From Saccharopolyspora elongata (GTDB lineage: Bacteria; Actinomycetota; Actinomycetes; Mycobacteriales; Pseudonocardiaceae), in contig NZ_SMKW01000016.1 of the NCBI RefSeq assembly GCF_004348985.1, positions 1 through 64,000 on the forward strand: DNA of 64,000 nucleotides, written 5' to 3'. The translations under genes were made by a program, and so were the position numbers. Under the pieces are notes generated by a model. That model searched no databases and was not told the origin of the DNA. It saw only the letters and a program-made list of their open reading frames with translations. Every line of letters begins with the position of its first letter. Positions within the stretch are counted from its first letter, which is position 1. Of this stretch, positions 23,308-32,280 are shown one piece after another.

Positions 23308-25008
23308 CTAGCTGGTCCGCAGGCTGCCCTGGATCTGGTCGAGTTCGCCGGTCGGCGCTTGGCTGCCCGGCGCCGTCACCCGCACGATCCACAGGTCGTT
23401 GCCGTGGCGGCTCAGCTCCGCCGCGGTACTGAGTCGCCGCTCCGGGCCCAGCTGGCTGAACTTGGACTTCTCGACCGTCGTGTACGCCAGCCGCTGCCGG
23501 TTGCTGCCGTCGGAGGAGCTGGACTCGACGGTCACCGCGTGATCCTGGCCCGCACCGGACTTCCGCAGCTCGTTCTCGTAGTCCGAGAACTCGTAGCCGG
23601 CGCCGAAGAAGCTGCCGTAGCGCTGGACGGCGATCTCGGTGGTGCCGTCCGGGGACACGAAGGACACGACCGCGCTGTTGGCGAAGTCGTTGCGCTCGCT
23701 GATGAACAGCCGCCAGCCGGGATCGCTCGGAGCCATGATGGTGAACTCGCCACCGCTCGGCGCGGCGGTGTGCTTCGCGACGTTGCGGTGCTCGGCCAGG
23801 TTCAGGCGCACCGCCGACGGTGCGGGCTCGACCTCCGGCTTCGCGGCTTCCGGCAGCACCGGCTTGCCCGCGATCACCCGGGTCGCGGCGAAGCCGCCGG
23901 CCATCGCGGCGGCGAAGAGCACGACCGCGGCGACGCCGAGCGCGAGCACCGCCAGCGGCGACGTGCGGCGCGGCTGCGGCGGCGGCTCCTTCAACGCGAA
24001 CGGCGGCAGGCCGGGATTGCTGGCCAGGGGAGCCGAATCCGGCGCGGGCGCGGGCTTCGGCGCCGGCGGGGGCGACACCTGGTGCCGCACCTTCACCGTC
24101 GGCGCGTCCGGGTCCAGCAGCATCGAGAAGGGGCGGACGCCGGGCTCGGGCAGCAGGCGCTGGATCCGGCGGCGCGCCTCGGTCAGCGACATCCGCTGCG
24201 ACGGATCCTTGACCATCAGGCCGCGGATGATGTCGCCGATCGGGCCGGGCCGGGTGGCCACCGGCACGGGGCCGCGCACCACCTCGGTCACGGTGGCCAG
24301 CGGGTCGTTGCTGACGTCGTAGGGCGTGCGCCCCTCGGCCGCGGCGAACATCGTCGCGCCGAGCCCCCACAGGTCGGCGACGGCGGTCACCCCCTGGCCC
24401 GCGGCGACCTCCGGGGCGATGAACGCCGGGGTGCCGAGCAGGATGCCGGTGCTGGTGAGGGTGTGCTCGGCGATGTTGCGGGAGATCCCGAAGTCGCTGA
24501 CCTTGATCCGGCCGTCGTCGCCGATCAGCACGTTCCCGGGCTTGACGTCGCGGTGCACGATGCCCGCCCGGTGCGCGGCCTCCAGCCCGGCGGCGACGCC
24601 GTCGGCGATCACCGCCAGCTGGTGGTCGTCGAGAGCACCGTGCTTGCTGAGGATCGCGGCGAGGCTCTGCGACGGTACGAGCTCCATGACCACGAATGGC
24701 TCGCCGTCCTCGCGCGCCACGTCGTAGAGCGTCACGACGTTGGGATGCGACAGGACGGCGATGGCGCGGGCCTCCCGGAGCGCGCGCTCGCGCAACTCGG
24801 CGGCCTCCTCGTCCGGCATCCCCGGCGGGAGTTTGACCTCCTTGACCGCCACCTGCCGCCGCAGCAGCTCGTCCGTGCCGGACCACACGGTGCCCATCGC
24901 ACCGCCGCCGAGCTTGCTGTCCAAGCGGTACCGGTTCCCGATCAACCGACCGGCGCCGGCCAGGGTGTCGGGTTCGTAGCTATCCGTGGGCACGACCATA
25001 TTTTCCAT
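23308..25008 (-). CDS. Transmembrane Ser/Thr protein kinase (PknB-like family)
   Basis: 566 residues. The kinase domain occupies about residues 25-290: glycine loop LGGGAMGTVW, VAVKEVKLP with the ATP-binding Lys, catalytic loop HRDVKPGNV, DFGIS and the activation segment ending GTPAFIAPEV. A proline-rich linker (PPPAPKPAPAPDSAPL) leads to one membrane helix (LAVLALGVAAVVLFAAAMAGGF) and an extracellular domain of about 170 residues without PASTA repeats. All catalytic residues are intact. It is read divergently from the Mrp operon across a 438-base gap. The signal it senses is unknown. Confidence 0.92.
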   Translation of the reverse strand: MENMVVPTDSYEPDTLAGAGRLIGNRYRLDSKLGGGAMGTVWSGTDELLRRQVAVKEVKLPPGMPDEEAAELRERALREARAIAVLSHPNVVTLYDVAREDGEPFVVMELVPSQSLAAILSKHGALDDHQLAVIADGVAAGLEAAHRAGIVHRDVKPGNVLIGDDGRIKVSDFGISRNIAEHTLTSTGILLGTPAFIAPEVAAGQGVTAVADLWGLGATMFAAAEGRTPYDVSNDPLATVTEVVRGPVPVATRPGPIGDIIRGLMVKDPSQRMSLTEARRRIQRLLPEPGVRPFSMLLDPDAPTVKVRHQVSPPPAPKPAPAPDSAPLASNPGLPPFALKEPPPQPRRTSPLAVLALGVAAVVLFAAAMAGGFAATRVIAGKPVLPEAAKPEVEPAPSAVRLNLAEHRNVAKHTAAPSGGEFTIMAPSDPGWRLFISERNDFANSAVVSFVSPDGTTEIAVQRYGSFFGAGYEFSDYENELRKSGAGQDHAVTVESSSSDGSNRQRLAYTTVEKSKFSQLGPERRLSTAAELSRHGNDLWIVRVTAPGSQAPTGELDQIQGSLRTS

Positions 25009-25446
25009 GGTCGACGGCCCGGCATTGGCGGAACCGGTGAGGATCGTTGCTCAGCTGCGATGATTACCAGATTCGCCGAGATGATCACCCGCGGTATCCG
25101 TATCGGCGTTACGAAAAGTGAACAATCCCACGCCGACGGTCGTCCCGGCGGCACCCCCGATGCCGCCAAAGGTCATTTCGTCGCAACGAAAAACGGCCTC
25201 CCATCGGCCAATATGCCGTCTGGAGCTGACTGGCCCGAACTCATACATTTCGGATAAGTTGGGCTCCGAATCGGACCTCGCTGTACATCGGTGGCCCGAG
25301 CCTTCCTCAAGCCGATACGCGCAGCGGTTGCACTGCCGCGACGTCGATCGTCGCGGTGCGCCTGCGTCAACGGTGACGAACAATCCCGGTGGTCGGGAGT
25401 CGGCGGGTCCGGGTGACACGGACCAATCGTCGTCGAGGAGGTGCCC
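25009..25446. other. Gene-free gap between kinase and mnh operon
   Basis: 438 bases with lower GC than its surroundings; divergent promoters are expected. A 41-residue minus-strand frame (25051-25176, MTFGGIGGAAGTTVGVGLFTF at its start, hydrophobic then acidic) is present, but no ribosome site precedes it. Nothing else was recognised. Confidence 0.5.
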
Positions 25447-27819
25447 TTGCTCGCGTTCGTCATCGTGCACCTGCTGGTTGCTCTGGCGCTCCCGTTCCTC
25501 GCGCGGCGCAGCACCCGAGCCGCGTTCCTGACCGCGGCCGTCCCACCGGCCGCAGCGCTGGTCTGGGTGCTGGCGCAGGCGCAACCGGTGCTGACCGGGC
25601 AGGTGATCACCGAGACGGTCGCGTGGGCGCCGCTGATCGGGCTGGAGCTCAACTTCCGGCTGGACGCGCTCGGGCTCCTGATGACGGTGCTGGTCGCCGG
25701 CATCGGCTCGCTGGTGCTGATCTACTCCGACGCGTACTTCAGCCGCGGCGGGGGCGACGCGCGGCGGTCCGCGCCGCTGCTGCTGGCCTTCGCCGGCGCG
25801 ATGCTGGGCCTGGTCTTCGCCGACGACCTGATCACCGTCTACGTCTTCTGGGAACTGACCACGATCTGCTCGTTCCTGCTGGTCGGGCAGGCCGGGATCA
25901 GCCGCGAGTCGCGGCGGTCCGCGCTGCAGGCCCTGATGATCACCAGCCTGGGCGGGCTGGTGATGCTGCTGGGCTTCGTCGTGCTCGGCGAGTCCGCGGG
26001 CACCTACCGGATCTCCGAGCTGATCGCGAACCCGCCCGGCGGCACGCCGGTCGCGGTGGCCGCGGTGCTGATCCTGGTCGGCGCGTTCACGAAGTCCGCG
26101 CAGGTGCCGTTCCACAACTGGTTGCCCGCCGCGATGGTGGCGCCGACGCCGATCAGCGCCTACCTGCACGCCGCGTCGATGGTCAAGGCCGGTGTGTTCC
26201 TGGTGGCCCGGCTGGGGCCGGTGTTCGCGGGCGTGCCGCAGTGGTGGCTGCCGACCGTGGTGTTCGGCCTGGCCACCATGCTGATGGGCGGCTGGCGGGC
26301 GCTGCACGAGTACGACCTGAAGAAGCTGCTCGCCTACGGCACGGTCAGCCAGCTCGGCTTCCTGATGGTGCTGCTCGGCACCGGCACCTACACCGCGGCG
26401 GTCGCCGGGACCGCGATGCTGCTGGCCCACGGCCTGTTCAAGGCGACGTTGTTCCTGGTCGTCGGCATCATCGACCACCAGACCGGCACCCGCGACATCC
26501 GCGAGCTGTCCGGGCTGGGCCGCCGGATGCCGTGGCTGGCGGTGATCGCGACGCTTGGCGTGGCGTCGATGGCGGGGCTGCCGCCGATGCTCGGCTTCGT
26601 CGGCAAGGAGGCGGCGTTCAGCGCCTACCTCGGCGGTTCCGGCCCGGAACCGCTGGTGGACGCGGTGCTGGTGGTCGGCTCGATGCTGACCGTCGCCTAC
26701 AGCCTGCGGTTGCTGTGGGGCGCCTTCGCGGACAAGCGCGACATCGCGCCGACCGAGGCCAAACCGGCCAGTCCCGAGGCGCTGCTGCCCGCCGCGCTGC
26801 CCGCCGCCGCGGGCGTCCTGCTGGGCCTCAGCTACTCGGTCGTCGACAAGCTGACCAGCGCTTACGCCAGCGCCTTCCCGGCGGGGGCCGACCCGTACCA
26901 CCTGGGGATCTGGCACGGCTGGACGCTGCCGCTGCTGCTGTCGGCGGTCGCCGTGACCGGCGGTGTCGCGCTGCACCTCGGGCGCACCCGCCTCACCGCG
27001 CTGCGCAACCGGCTGCCGCGGCCGCTGGACGCCCAGCGCGGGTACGAGCGGATCATGGCGCTGCTGGAGCGGGTCGCGGTCGGCGTCACCGGGCGCCTGC
27101 AGGTCGGTTCGCTGCCGACCTACCTCGGCATCATCCTGCTGACCGTGCTGGCGATCCCCGGTACGGCGCTGGTGATGCGGGCGAGCGTGCCGGAAGACCT
27201 GCGCGCCTACGACAACCTCCTGCAGCTGCCGCTGGCGATCGTGGTGATCGTCGCGGCGATCGCCGTGCTGCGCTCGCGGCGGCGGTTGACCGCGGTGCTG
27301 CTGGTCGGCGTCGTCGGCTACGGCATCGGTGGACTGTTCATCGTGGATGGCGGCCCGGACCTGGCGCTGGCGCAGTTCCTCGTCGAGACGCTGACGCTGG
27401 TGGCGTTCGTGTTCGTGCTCCGCCGGCTGCCGGTGCGCTTCACGCAGAGCGAAACTCCGACCACGAAGGCGCTGCGGCTGCCCAAGGCGATCATCGCGGG
27501 CGCGGCCGGGGTGTTCATCTCGCTGGCCGCGGTCATCTTCAGCGCGGCCCGCCAGGCGCCCCCGGAGGCCAGCGCCGAGTTCATCGCGAACTCCGAGAAG
27601 GGCGCCGGCGCGACCAACGTGGTCAACGCGATCATCGTCGACTTCCGCGCCTTCGACACCGTCGGCGAGATCGCGGTGCTCGCGGTCGCCGCGACCGGCG
27701 TCGCCAGCCTGATCCTGGCCTCCCGGCACGAACGCCGGAAACGCAGCACCCGCGCGGCGACCATGCCGCGGATCAAGACCCCGACCCTGGCCAAGCAGCA
27801 GGAGGAGGTGCGCGAATGA
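25447..27819 (+). CDS. mnhA: Mrp Na+/H+ antiporter subunit A
   Basis: 790 residues, about 20 membrane segments. The N-terminal two-thirds is the complex I NuoL-like proton-transfer domain (LIYSDAYFSR, FVFWELTTICSFLLVG-type helix with its Glu, HAASMVKAGVFLVARL with the broken-helix Lys). The C-terminal third is the MrpA-specific extension containing VVNAIIVDFRAFDTVGEIAVLAVA (MrpB_4/DUF4040 segment). TTG at 25447 is preferred: GGAGG sits five bases upstream, whereas the GTG at 25441 directly abuts it. It catalyses proton-coupled sodium export for pH and salt homeostasis. First gene of a seven-gene operon. Confidence 0.92.
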   Translation: MLAFVIVHLLVALALPFLARRSTRAAFLTAAVPPAAALVWVLAQAQPVLTGQVITETVAWAPLIGLELNFRLDALGLLMTVLVAGIGSLVLIYSDAYFSRGGGDARRSAPLLLAFAGAMLGLVFADDLITVYVFWELTTICSFLLVGQAGISRESRRSALQALMITSLGGLVMLLGFVVLGESAGTYRISELIANPPGGTPVAVAAVLILVGAFTKSAQVPFHNWLPAAMVAPTPISAYLHAASMVKAGVFLVARLGPVFAGVPQWWLPTVVFGLATMLMGGWRALHEYDLKKLLAYGTVSQLGFLMVLLGTGTYTAAVAGTAMLLAHGLFKATLFLVVGIIDHQTGTRDIRELSGLGRRMPWLAVIATLGVASMAGLPPMLGFVGKEAAFSAYLGGSGPEPLVDAVLVVGSMLTVAYSLRLLWGAFADKRDIAPTEAKPASPEALLPAALPAAAGVLLGLSYSVVDKLTSAYASAFPAGADPYHLGIWHGWTLPLLLSAVAVTGGVALHLGRTRLTALRNRLPRPLDAQRGYERIMALLERVAVGVTGRLQVGSLPTYLGIILLTVLAIPGTALVMRASVPEDLRAYDNLLQLPLAIVVIVAAIAVLRSRRRLTAVLLVGVVGYGIGGLFIVDGGPDLALAQFLVETLTLVAFVFVLRRLPVRFTQSETPTTKALRLPKAIIAGAAGVFISLAAVIFSAARQAPPEASAEFIANSEKGAGATNVVNAIIVDFRAFDTVGEIAVLAVAATGVASLILASRHERRKRSTRAATMPRIKTPTLAKQQEEVRE

Positions 27820-28361
27820 CCTCGCCGACGAAGCCGAAACCGGCCTGGACTGCCTGGGACACCCCGAGCGAGCGGTGGCTGCTCTCCGGTTTCCCCCGCG
27901 AGGGGATGCAGCGGACCGTGCTGCTGGAGCTGGCGTCCCGGATCATCTTCCCGACGGTCCTGGTGCTGTCGATCTACCTGCTGTTCGCCGGGCACGACCG
28001 GGCCGGCGGCGGGTTCAGCGGCGGCCTGGTCGCCGGGCAGGCGTTCGTGCTGCGCTACCTGGCCGGTGGCCGGATGGACGACAGCGCCATCGTCTCGATG
28101 CGCCCGCCGGTGCTCATCGGCATCGGCCTGACCATCGCGACCACCTCCGCGTTCCTGCCGCTGCTGTTCGGCGGGCAGATCCTGGAGACCGCGATCTACA
28201 AGTTCGCGGTGCCGCTGCTCGGCGAGATCAAGTTCGTCACCAGCGTCCTGCTGGACACCGGGGTGTACGTCCTGATCGTCGGCGTGGTGCTGGACCTGCT
28301 GCGGACCCTGGGTGCGGGCATCGAAGCCGACGCCGAGGCGGCGGCCAGGGGGCAGCGATGA
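27816..28361 (+). CDS. mnhB: Mrp Na+/H+ antiporter subunit B
   Basis: 181 residues, four hydrophobic helices: FPTVLVLSIYLLFAGHDRAGGGFSGG with the hallmark GHxxPGGGF-like motif (here GHDRAGGGFSGG), VLIGIGLTIATTS and EIKFVTSVLLDTGVYVLIVG. About 30 N-terminal residues precede the membrane part. ATG overlaps the mnhA stop by four bases, so translation is coupled. Confidence 0.93.
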   Translation: MTSPTKPKPAWTAWDTPSERWLLSGFPREGMQRTVLLELASRIIFPTVLVLSIYLLFAGHDRAGGGFSGGLVAGQAFVLRYLAGGRMDDSAIVSMRPPVLIGIGLTIATTSAFLPLLFGGQILETAIYKFAVPLLGEIKFVTSVLLDTGVYVLIVGVVLDLLRTLGAGIEADAEAAARGQR

Positions 28362-28789
28362 CCATCAACCTGACCATGGCGGTCGTGCTCGCCGTGCTGT
28401 ACTCGGTCGGCTTCTACCTGCTGATGCAGCGCTCGTTGATGCGGATCCTGCTGGGCATCGTGATCCTCGGCCACGGCTCGAACCTGCTGCTGCAGACCGC
28501 CGGCGGCCCGCCCGCCGGCGCCGCGATGATCGGCACCACGCCGCTGGACGAGATGGCCGATCCGCTGCCGCAGGCGATGGCGCTCACCGCGATCGTGATC
28601 ACCTTCGCGCTGACCACCTTCCTGCTGGCGCTGGCGTACCGGTCGTGGACGCTGCTCGGCCACGACGAGGTCCGCGACGACGTGGAGGACCGGCGCATCC
28701 AGCGGATGGAACGCCGCCTGGAGGAATCCGAAGACGACAGCACCGAGGAACTGGCGAAGGAGGCTCGCGGGTTGGAGGCGGAACGGTGA
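28358..28789 (+). CDS. mnhC: Mrp Na+/H+ antiporter subunit C
   Basis: 143 residues, NuoK-like with three helices. The pattern ILLGIVILGHGSNLLLQTAGG and DPLPQAMALTAIVITFALTTFLLAL (start DPLPQAMALTAIVI) is diagnostic for MnhC/MrpC. A long charged C-terminal tail (LGHDEVRDDVEDRRIQRMERR) extends past the usual end. ATG overlaps mnhB by four bases. After its stop the operon is interrupted by 217 bases carrying a structured repeat. Confidence 0.92.
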   Translation: MTINLTMAVVLAVLYSVGFYLLMQRSLMRILLGIVILGHGSNLLLQTAGGPPAGAAMIGTTPLDEMADPLPQAMALTAIVITFALTTFLLALAYRSWTLLGHDEVRDDVEDRRIQRMERRLEESEDDSTEELAKEARGLEAER

Positions 28790-28837
28790 CGTCAGGCAAG
28801 CGGCGTCAGCCGCTTTCAACCACTTATGCAACTTGCA

Positions 28838-28975
28838 CCGCCGCGGGTTCTCAGGGGTCGCCTCGCGAGGACAGCCCCGATGCCGCGTATTGGTCATACA
28901 CAAATCGGGGATCCCACAGCGAGGCGGCGACCGTAACTCCCGCAGGGGGGCCGCCACCCGCACCGCTGAGCAAAT
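28838..28975. repeat. Structured repeat, copy B, inside the mnh operon
   Basis: Homologue of 12899-13026. Outer stem CGCCTCG/CGAGGCG (28859-28865 with 28920-28926) and inner stem CCCCGAT/ATCGGGG (28875-28881 with 28904-28910). The 22-base loop and the internal-loop blocks are conserved while the stems changed on both sides. GCGGGT near the 5' end can also pair with ACCCGC near the 3' end, as in copy A. It sits between mnhC and mnhD. Confidence 0.8.
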
Positions 28976-29006
28976 CGACCCGAGCGGATATCAAGGAGGC
29001 CACTCA

Positions 29007-30542
29007 GTGACGGTCCTGGTGGCCCTGCCCGTTCTGCTTCCGCTGGCCGCTGCGGGACTGTCGTTGGCGTTGGGCCGGTTCGCCGACATCCAGCGCGCGC
29101 TCGGGGTCATCGTCCTCGGCGGGATCATCGCCGACGCCGCGGTGCTGCTGTACGTCGCGGACCGCTACGGCCCGGTGGTGCTGCAGATGGGCGCCTGGCC
29201 GGCGCCGTTCGGCATCACCCTGGTCGCGGACCGGCTCTCGGCGCTGCTGCTGGTGGTCTCGTCGGTGGTGACGTTCGCGGTGCTGATCTACTCGATCGGC
29301 CAGCGCATCACCGACTACGGCAGGCAGCGCTCCAGCACCACCTTCCACCCGATGTACCTGGTGCTGTGCGCGGGCGTGTCGCTGGCGTACCTCACCGGCG
29401 ACCTGTTCAACCTGTTCGTCGCGTTCGAGATCATGCTGAGCTCGTCGTACGTGCTGATCACCCGGCGCACGACGGCCACGCGCATCCGCGCGGGCATGAC
29501 CTACACGATCGTCAGCCTGGCGTCGTCGCTGCTGTTCATCACGATGATCGCGCTGGTGTACGCCTCCACCGGCACGGTCAACCTGGCCGACCTCGGCGAG
29601 AAGGTGCACCAGCTGCCGGACGGGTTGCAGATCGCGCTCGCGCTGCTGGTGGTGATCGTCTTCGGCGTGAAGGCGGCGATGGTGCCGCTGCACTTCTGGC
29701 TGCCGGACAGCTACCCGACGGCGCCAGCGCCGGTCACCGCGGTGTTCGCCGGCCTGCTGACCAAGGTCGGCATCTACGCGCTGATCCGCACCCAGACGCT
29801 GGTCTTCAGCCATTCCGAGAGCTGGAACCTGATGCTAGGCATCGCGCTGATCACCATGATCGTCGGCGCGCTGGGCGCGCTGGCCCAGAACGACCTCAAC
29901 CGGCTGCTGTCCTTCCTGCTGGTCAGCCACATCGGGTACATGCTGTTCGGCCTCGGCGTCTACGACGTGATCGGGCTGACCGGGGTGATCCTCTACGTGG
30001 TGCACCACATCACCGTGCAGGCCACGTTGTTCCTGGTCAGCGGGTTGATCACGCGGCACACCGGCACGGTGGCGCTGACCAGGATGGGCGGGCTGGCAAA
30101 GGCGGCGCCGCTGATCGCGGTGCTGTTCGCGCTGCCCGCGCTGAGCCTGGCCGGGGTGCCGCCGTTCTCCGGCTTCGTCGCGAAGCTGGCGCTGCTGCAG
30201 GCCGGTGTCGGCGCGGGCACCTGGACGGCCTACGTGGTCACCGGCGGCGCGGTGCTGACCAGCCTGCTCACCCTGTACGCGATGGCGCGGGTGTGGACCC
30301 GGGCGTTCTGGGGCCAGGTCAAGGCGCCGGAGCCGGACCCGGATCCCACCGACGAGCTGGTCGTCGGCACGGCCACGTCGAACCGCCCGATGGTCGTCGC
30401 GACCGGCGTGCTGGTGGCGGCGAGCGTGGTGATCGCCCTGGTCGCGGGGCCGCTGGCCGACGTCAGCGGCCGGGCGGCGACGGACCTGATGCACGGCGAG
30501 ACCTATCGGACCGCGGTGCTGGGAGGTGCTGCCGGTGAGTGA
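29007..30542 (+). CDS. mnhD: Mrp Na+/H+ antiporter subunit D
   Basis: 511 residues, NuoN/NuoM-like, about 14 helices. Key regions are AYLTGDLFNLFVAFEIMLSSSY (start AYLTGDLFNLF; conserved acidic residue on the broken helix), KAAMVPLHFWLPDSYPTAPA, FAGLLTKVGIYALIR and the SHIGYMLFGLGVY helix. GTG start with GGAGG upstream (AGGAGGCCACTCA). It is coupled to mnhE, whose GTG lies inside its end. Confidence 0.93.
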   Translation: MTVLVALPVLLPLAAAGLSLALGRFADIQRALGVIVLGGIIADAAVLLYVADRYGPVVLQMGAWPAPFGITLVADRLSALLLVVSSVVTFAVLIYSIGQRITDYGRQRSSTTFHPMYLVLCAGVSLAYLTGDLFNLFVAFEIMLSSSYVLITRRTTATRIRAGMTYTIVSLASSLLFITMIALVYASTGTVNLADLGEKVHQLPDGLQIALALLVVIVFGVKAAMVPLHFWLPDSYPTAPAPVTAVFAGLLTKVGIYALIRTQTLVFSHSESWNLMLGIALITMIVGALGALAQNDLNRLLSFLLVSHIGYMLFGLGVYDVIGLTGVILYVVHHITVQATLFLVSGLITRHTGTVALTRMGGLAKAAPLIAVLFALPALSLAGVPPFSGFVAKLALLQAGVGAGTWTAYVVTGGAVLTSLLTLYAMARVWTRAFWGQVKAPEPDPDPTDELVVGTATSNRPMVVATGVLVAASVVIALVAGPLADVSGRAATDLMHGETYRTAVLGGAAGE

Positions 30543-31086
30543 GCAGGCGATCGGCCGTCGCCGGCGGCTGCTGCAGCGGCTGCCGCTGGTGGCCTGGCTG
30601 ACCCTGGTCTGGGTGATGCTGTGGGGCACCTTCGACCTGGGCACGCTGTTCTTCGGCCTGGTGGTGGCGCTGCTGGTGTCCACCATGTTCCCGCTGCCGC
30701 CGATCAACACCAACATCGTGGTGCGCCCGCTGCGGCTGCTGCAGCTCGTCGCCTACCTCGCGTGGGACCTGGTGAGCTCCACGGCGCGGGTGTCCTGGCA
30801 GGCGTTGACCCGCGGGCCGAACGCAAAGGCGGGCATAGTCGCGGTCACGCTGCAGACCGACTCCGACCACATCACCGCGATGGTCGCCAACGCGGTGTCG
30901 CTGGCGCCCGGCAAGTTCGTCCTGCAGATCGACCGGGTCAACCGGATCTGCTATGTCTACGCGCTCGGCATGCGGGCCGAGGACGTCGAGTCGGTGCGGC
31001 GCGAGGTGCTGGCCCTGGAGCGGCGGGTGGTGCAGGCGGTCGGCTCGGCGAACGAGGTGGCGCTGGTGAGCGGACAGGAGGGGTGA
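30535..31086 (+). CDS. mnhE: Mrp Na+/H+ antiporter subunit E
   Basis: 183 residues. Two N-terminal helices (PLVAWLTLVWVMLWGTFDLG, TLFFGLVVALLVSTMFP) precede the soluble MNHE domain with LLQLVAYLAWDLVSST, VALTL-type strands and MRAEDVESVRREVLALERRV. GTG at 30535, overlapping the end of mnhD by eight bases, is chosen over an in-frame upstream codon because GGAGG lies at the right distance. It stabilises the Mrp complex. Confidence 0.9.
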   Translation: MSEQAIGRRRRLLQRLPLVAWLTLVWVMLWGTFDLGTLFFGLVVALLVSTMFPLPPINTNIVVRPLRLLQLVAYLAWDLVSSTARVSWQALTRGPNAKAGIVAVTLQTDSDHITAMVANAVSLAPGKFVLQIDRVNRICYVYALGMRAEDVESVRREVLALERRVVQAVGSANEVALVSGQEG

Positions 31087-31088
31087 GC

Positions 31089-31355
31089 ATGGCCTGGGTC
31101 TTCGCGGTCACCTTCGGCCTGCTGTGCGTGGCCGGCCTGCTGGTGGTCGTCCGGTTGCTGCGCGGCCGCACCACCCTGGACCGGATCGTGGCGGTCGACG
31201 TGTTCGTCACCCTGATCGTCGCCGGGACCTGCGTCGGCATGGGCTGGCTGGGCGACGGCTCGAACATCGCGTTGCTGGCCGCGTTCGCACTGCTCGCGTT
31301 CATCGGTTCGATCAGCGCGGCGCGGTTGATCGAGAAGAAGGAGCCGTACCGATGA
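31089..31355 (+). CDS. mnhF: Mrp Na+/H+ antiporter subunit F
   Basis: 88 residues, three helices. RGRTTLDRIVAVDVFVTLIV (MnhF pattern with the RLLRGRTTLDRIVA loop), then NIALLAAFALLAFIGSISAARLI. ATG at 31089 has AGGAGG seven bases upstream; a GTG at 31083 is closer to the stop of mnhE but too near the ribosome site. Ends overlap mnhG. Confidence 0.9.
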   Translation: MAWVFAVTFGLLCVAGLLVVVRLLRGRTTLDRIVAVDVFVTLIVAGTCVGMGWLGDGSNIALLAAFALLAFIGSISAARLIEKKEPYR

Positions 31356-31699
31356 GCTGGTTGGACGTGTTCTCCGCGGTGTGCCTGATCGGCGGCGCGT
31401 TGTCTTGCCTGCTCGGCGCGATCGGGTTGCTGAGCTTCCCGGACGTGACGGCGCGGCTGCAGGCGGCGACCAAGCCGCAGACCCTCGGGCTGATCCTGAT
31501 CCTGATCGGCACCGCGGTGCAGCTCGACTTCGTCTACGCCTCGGGGCTGATCCTGGTCGGCCTGTTCCAGATGCTCACCGCGCCGGTGCTGGCGCAGCTC
31601 GTGGGCCGGGCGGCGTACCGCGCGGACAGCATGGACCGGAATTCGCTGGTGGTGGACGAGCTCGGCGACCGCATCGAGCAGGAGCGCCGGGTTCGCTGA
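31352..31699 (+). CDS. mnhG: Mrp Na+/H+ antiporter subunit G
   Basis: 115 residues. Three helices; GLLSFPDVTARLQAATKPQTLGLI (its core SFPDVTARLQAATKPQTLG) is the signature of MnhG. ATG overlaps the mnhF stop by four bases. A charged tail follows the last helix. This completes the full A-G set, last gene of the operon. Confidence 0.92.
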   Translation: MSWLDVFSAVCLIGGALSCLLGAIGLLSFPDVTARLQAATKPQTLGLILILIGTAVQLDFVYASGLILVGLFQMLTAPVLAQLVGRAAYRADSMDRNSLVVDELGDRIEQERRVR

Positions 31700-31851
31700 T
31701 CCGTTCGGCACTGCGCCGATCCGGCACAAGTCGCGCATGGCTGGTCACCCTCGGCGTCTAATATGATCAAATGGACCTGCACGAGTGACCACGCAAGAGT
31801 TACCGCTGACGTGTGATCAACGAACGCGGCGTAGGAGGGTGTGGAGCCATC

Positions 31852-32133
31852 ATGTGGCGGACCGGCCGCGTGTTAGCTGGCCTTGCGATCGCGTTGTTCC
31901 TCTTGGTGGCGCCACCCGCGCTCGCGGCGGGCGAGACGGCACCGCCCGGCGCCTCGGTCGTCGTGCTGGCCCAAGATCCGGGCCAGCAGCCGGCGCCGCC
32001 CGCTCAGCCGCCGGCCTACGACAAGCAGCGCCTCGCTATCGGCGCCGCCGGAGTGGTGTTGATCGCACTGGTGCTGTTATCCCGCAAGGCGCGCAAGAAG
32101 CCGGTCTTGTTCGTCACGTGGAAGAAGAAGTAG
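31852..32133 (+). CDS. Small secreted/membrane protein, unknown function
   Basis: 93 residues. A signal-like N-terminus (RTGRVLAGLAIALFLLVAPPALAAGE) is followed by a Pro/Gln-rich linker (QDPGQQPAPPAQPP) and a second helix (LAIGAAGVVLIALVLL) with a strongly basic tail (SRKARKKPVLFVTWKKK's start SRKARKKPV). It is probably anchored with its basic end in the cytoplasm. GTGGAG lies six bases before the ATG. TAATAT at 31759-31764 is a possible -10 box. It stands alone after the mnh operon and may be monocistronic; a U-tract hairpin follows. Confidence 0.7.
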   Translation: MWRTGRVLAGLAIALFLLVAPPALAAGETAPPGASVVVLAQDPGQQPAPPAQPPAYDKQRLAIGAAGVVLIALVLLSRKARKKPVLFVTWKKK

Positions 32134-32141
32134 TCGCCGAT

Positions 32142-32166
32142 AAAACCGGCAGGGTGGTCGGTTTTT
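32142..32166 (+). terminator. Rho-independent-like terminator
   Basis: AAAACCG / CGGTTTT stem with a 10-base loop and a run of five T directly after, nine bases past the small membrane protein's stop. Confidence 0.65.
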
Positions 32167-32280
32167 ACGAGATTATTTCGGTGCTAATTCTCGCCATGGA
32201 CTAGACCTGACGCCGAACCTGTGGGATTTTCACAACTGACTGAGTGCGCGGACCACATCCCTCGCCTGGGTAACGACGGT

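Noticed and set aside
22385-24886. Long antisense open frame (833 codons) over the PNP and kinase genes
   Set aside because: It overlaps the purine nucleoside phosphorylase and kinase genes in another frame; composition is Arg/Gly/Ala repetitive and no family pattern appears.
25051-25176. 41-residue minus-strand membrane-like ORF upstream of the kinase
   Set aside because: No ribosome site and no known relative; kept only as a note in the gap entry.
25051-27729. 892-codon minus-strand frame antisense to mnhA
   Set aside because: Its His/Gln/Arg-rich text is a shadow of the mnhA membrane helices; mnhA has all subunit A motifs.
12960-28963. Minus-strand starts M(S/T)NTR(R/H)RG in the two repeat copies as small proteins
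   Set aside because: The shared peptide comes from the shared repeat sequence; the downstream frames differ and have no ribosome site, so the DNA or RNA fold is the better explanation.
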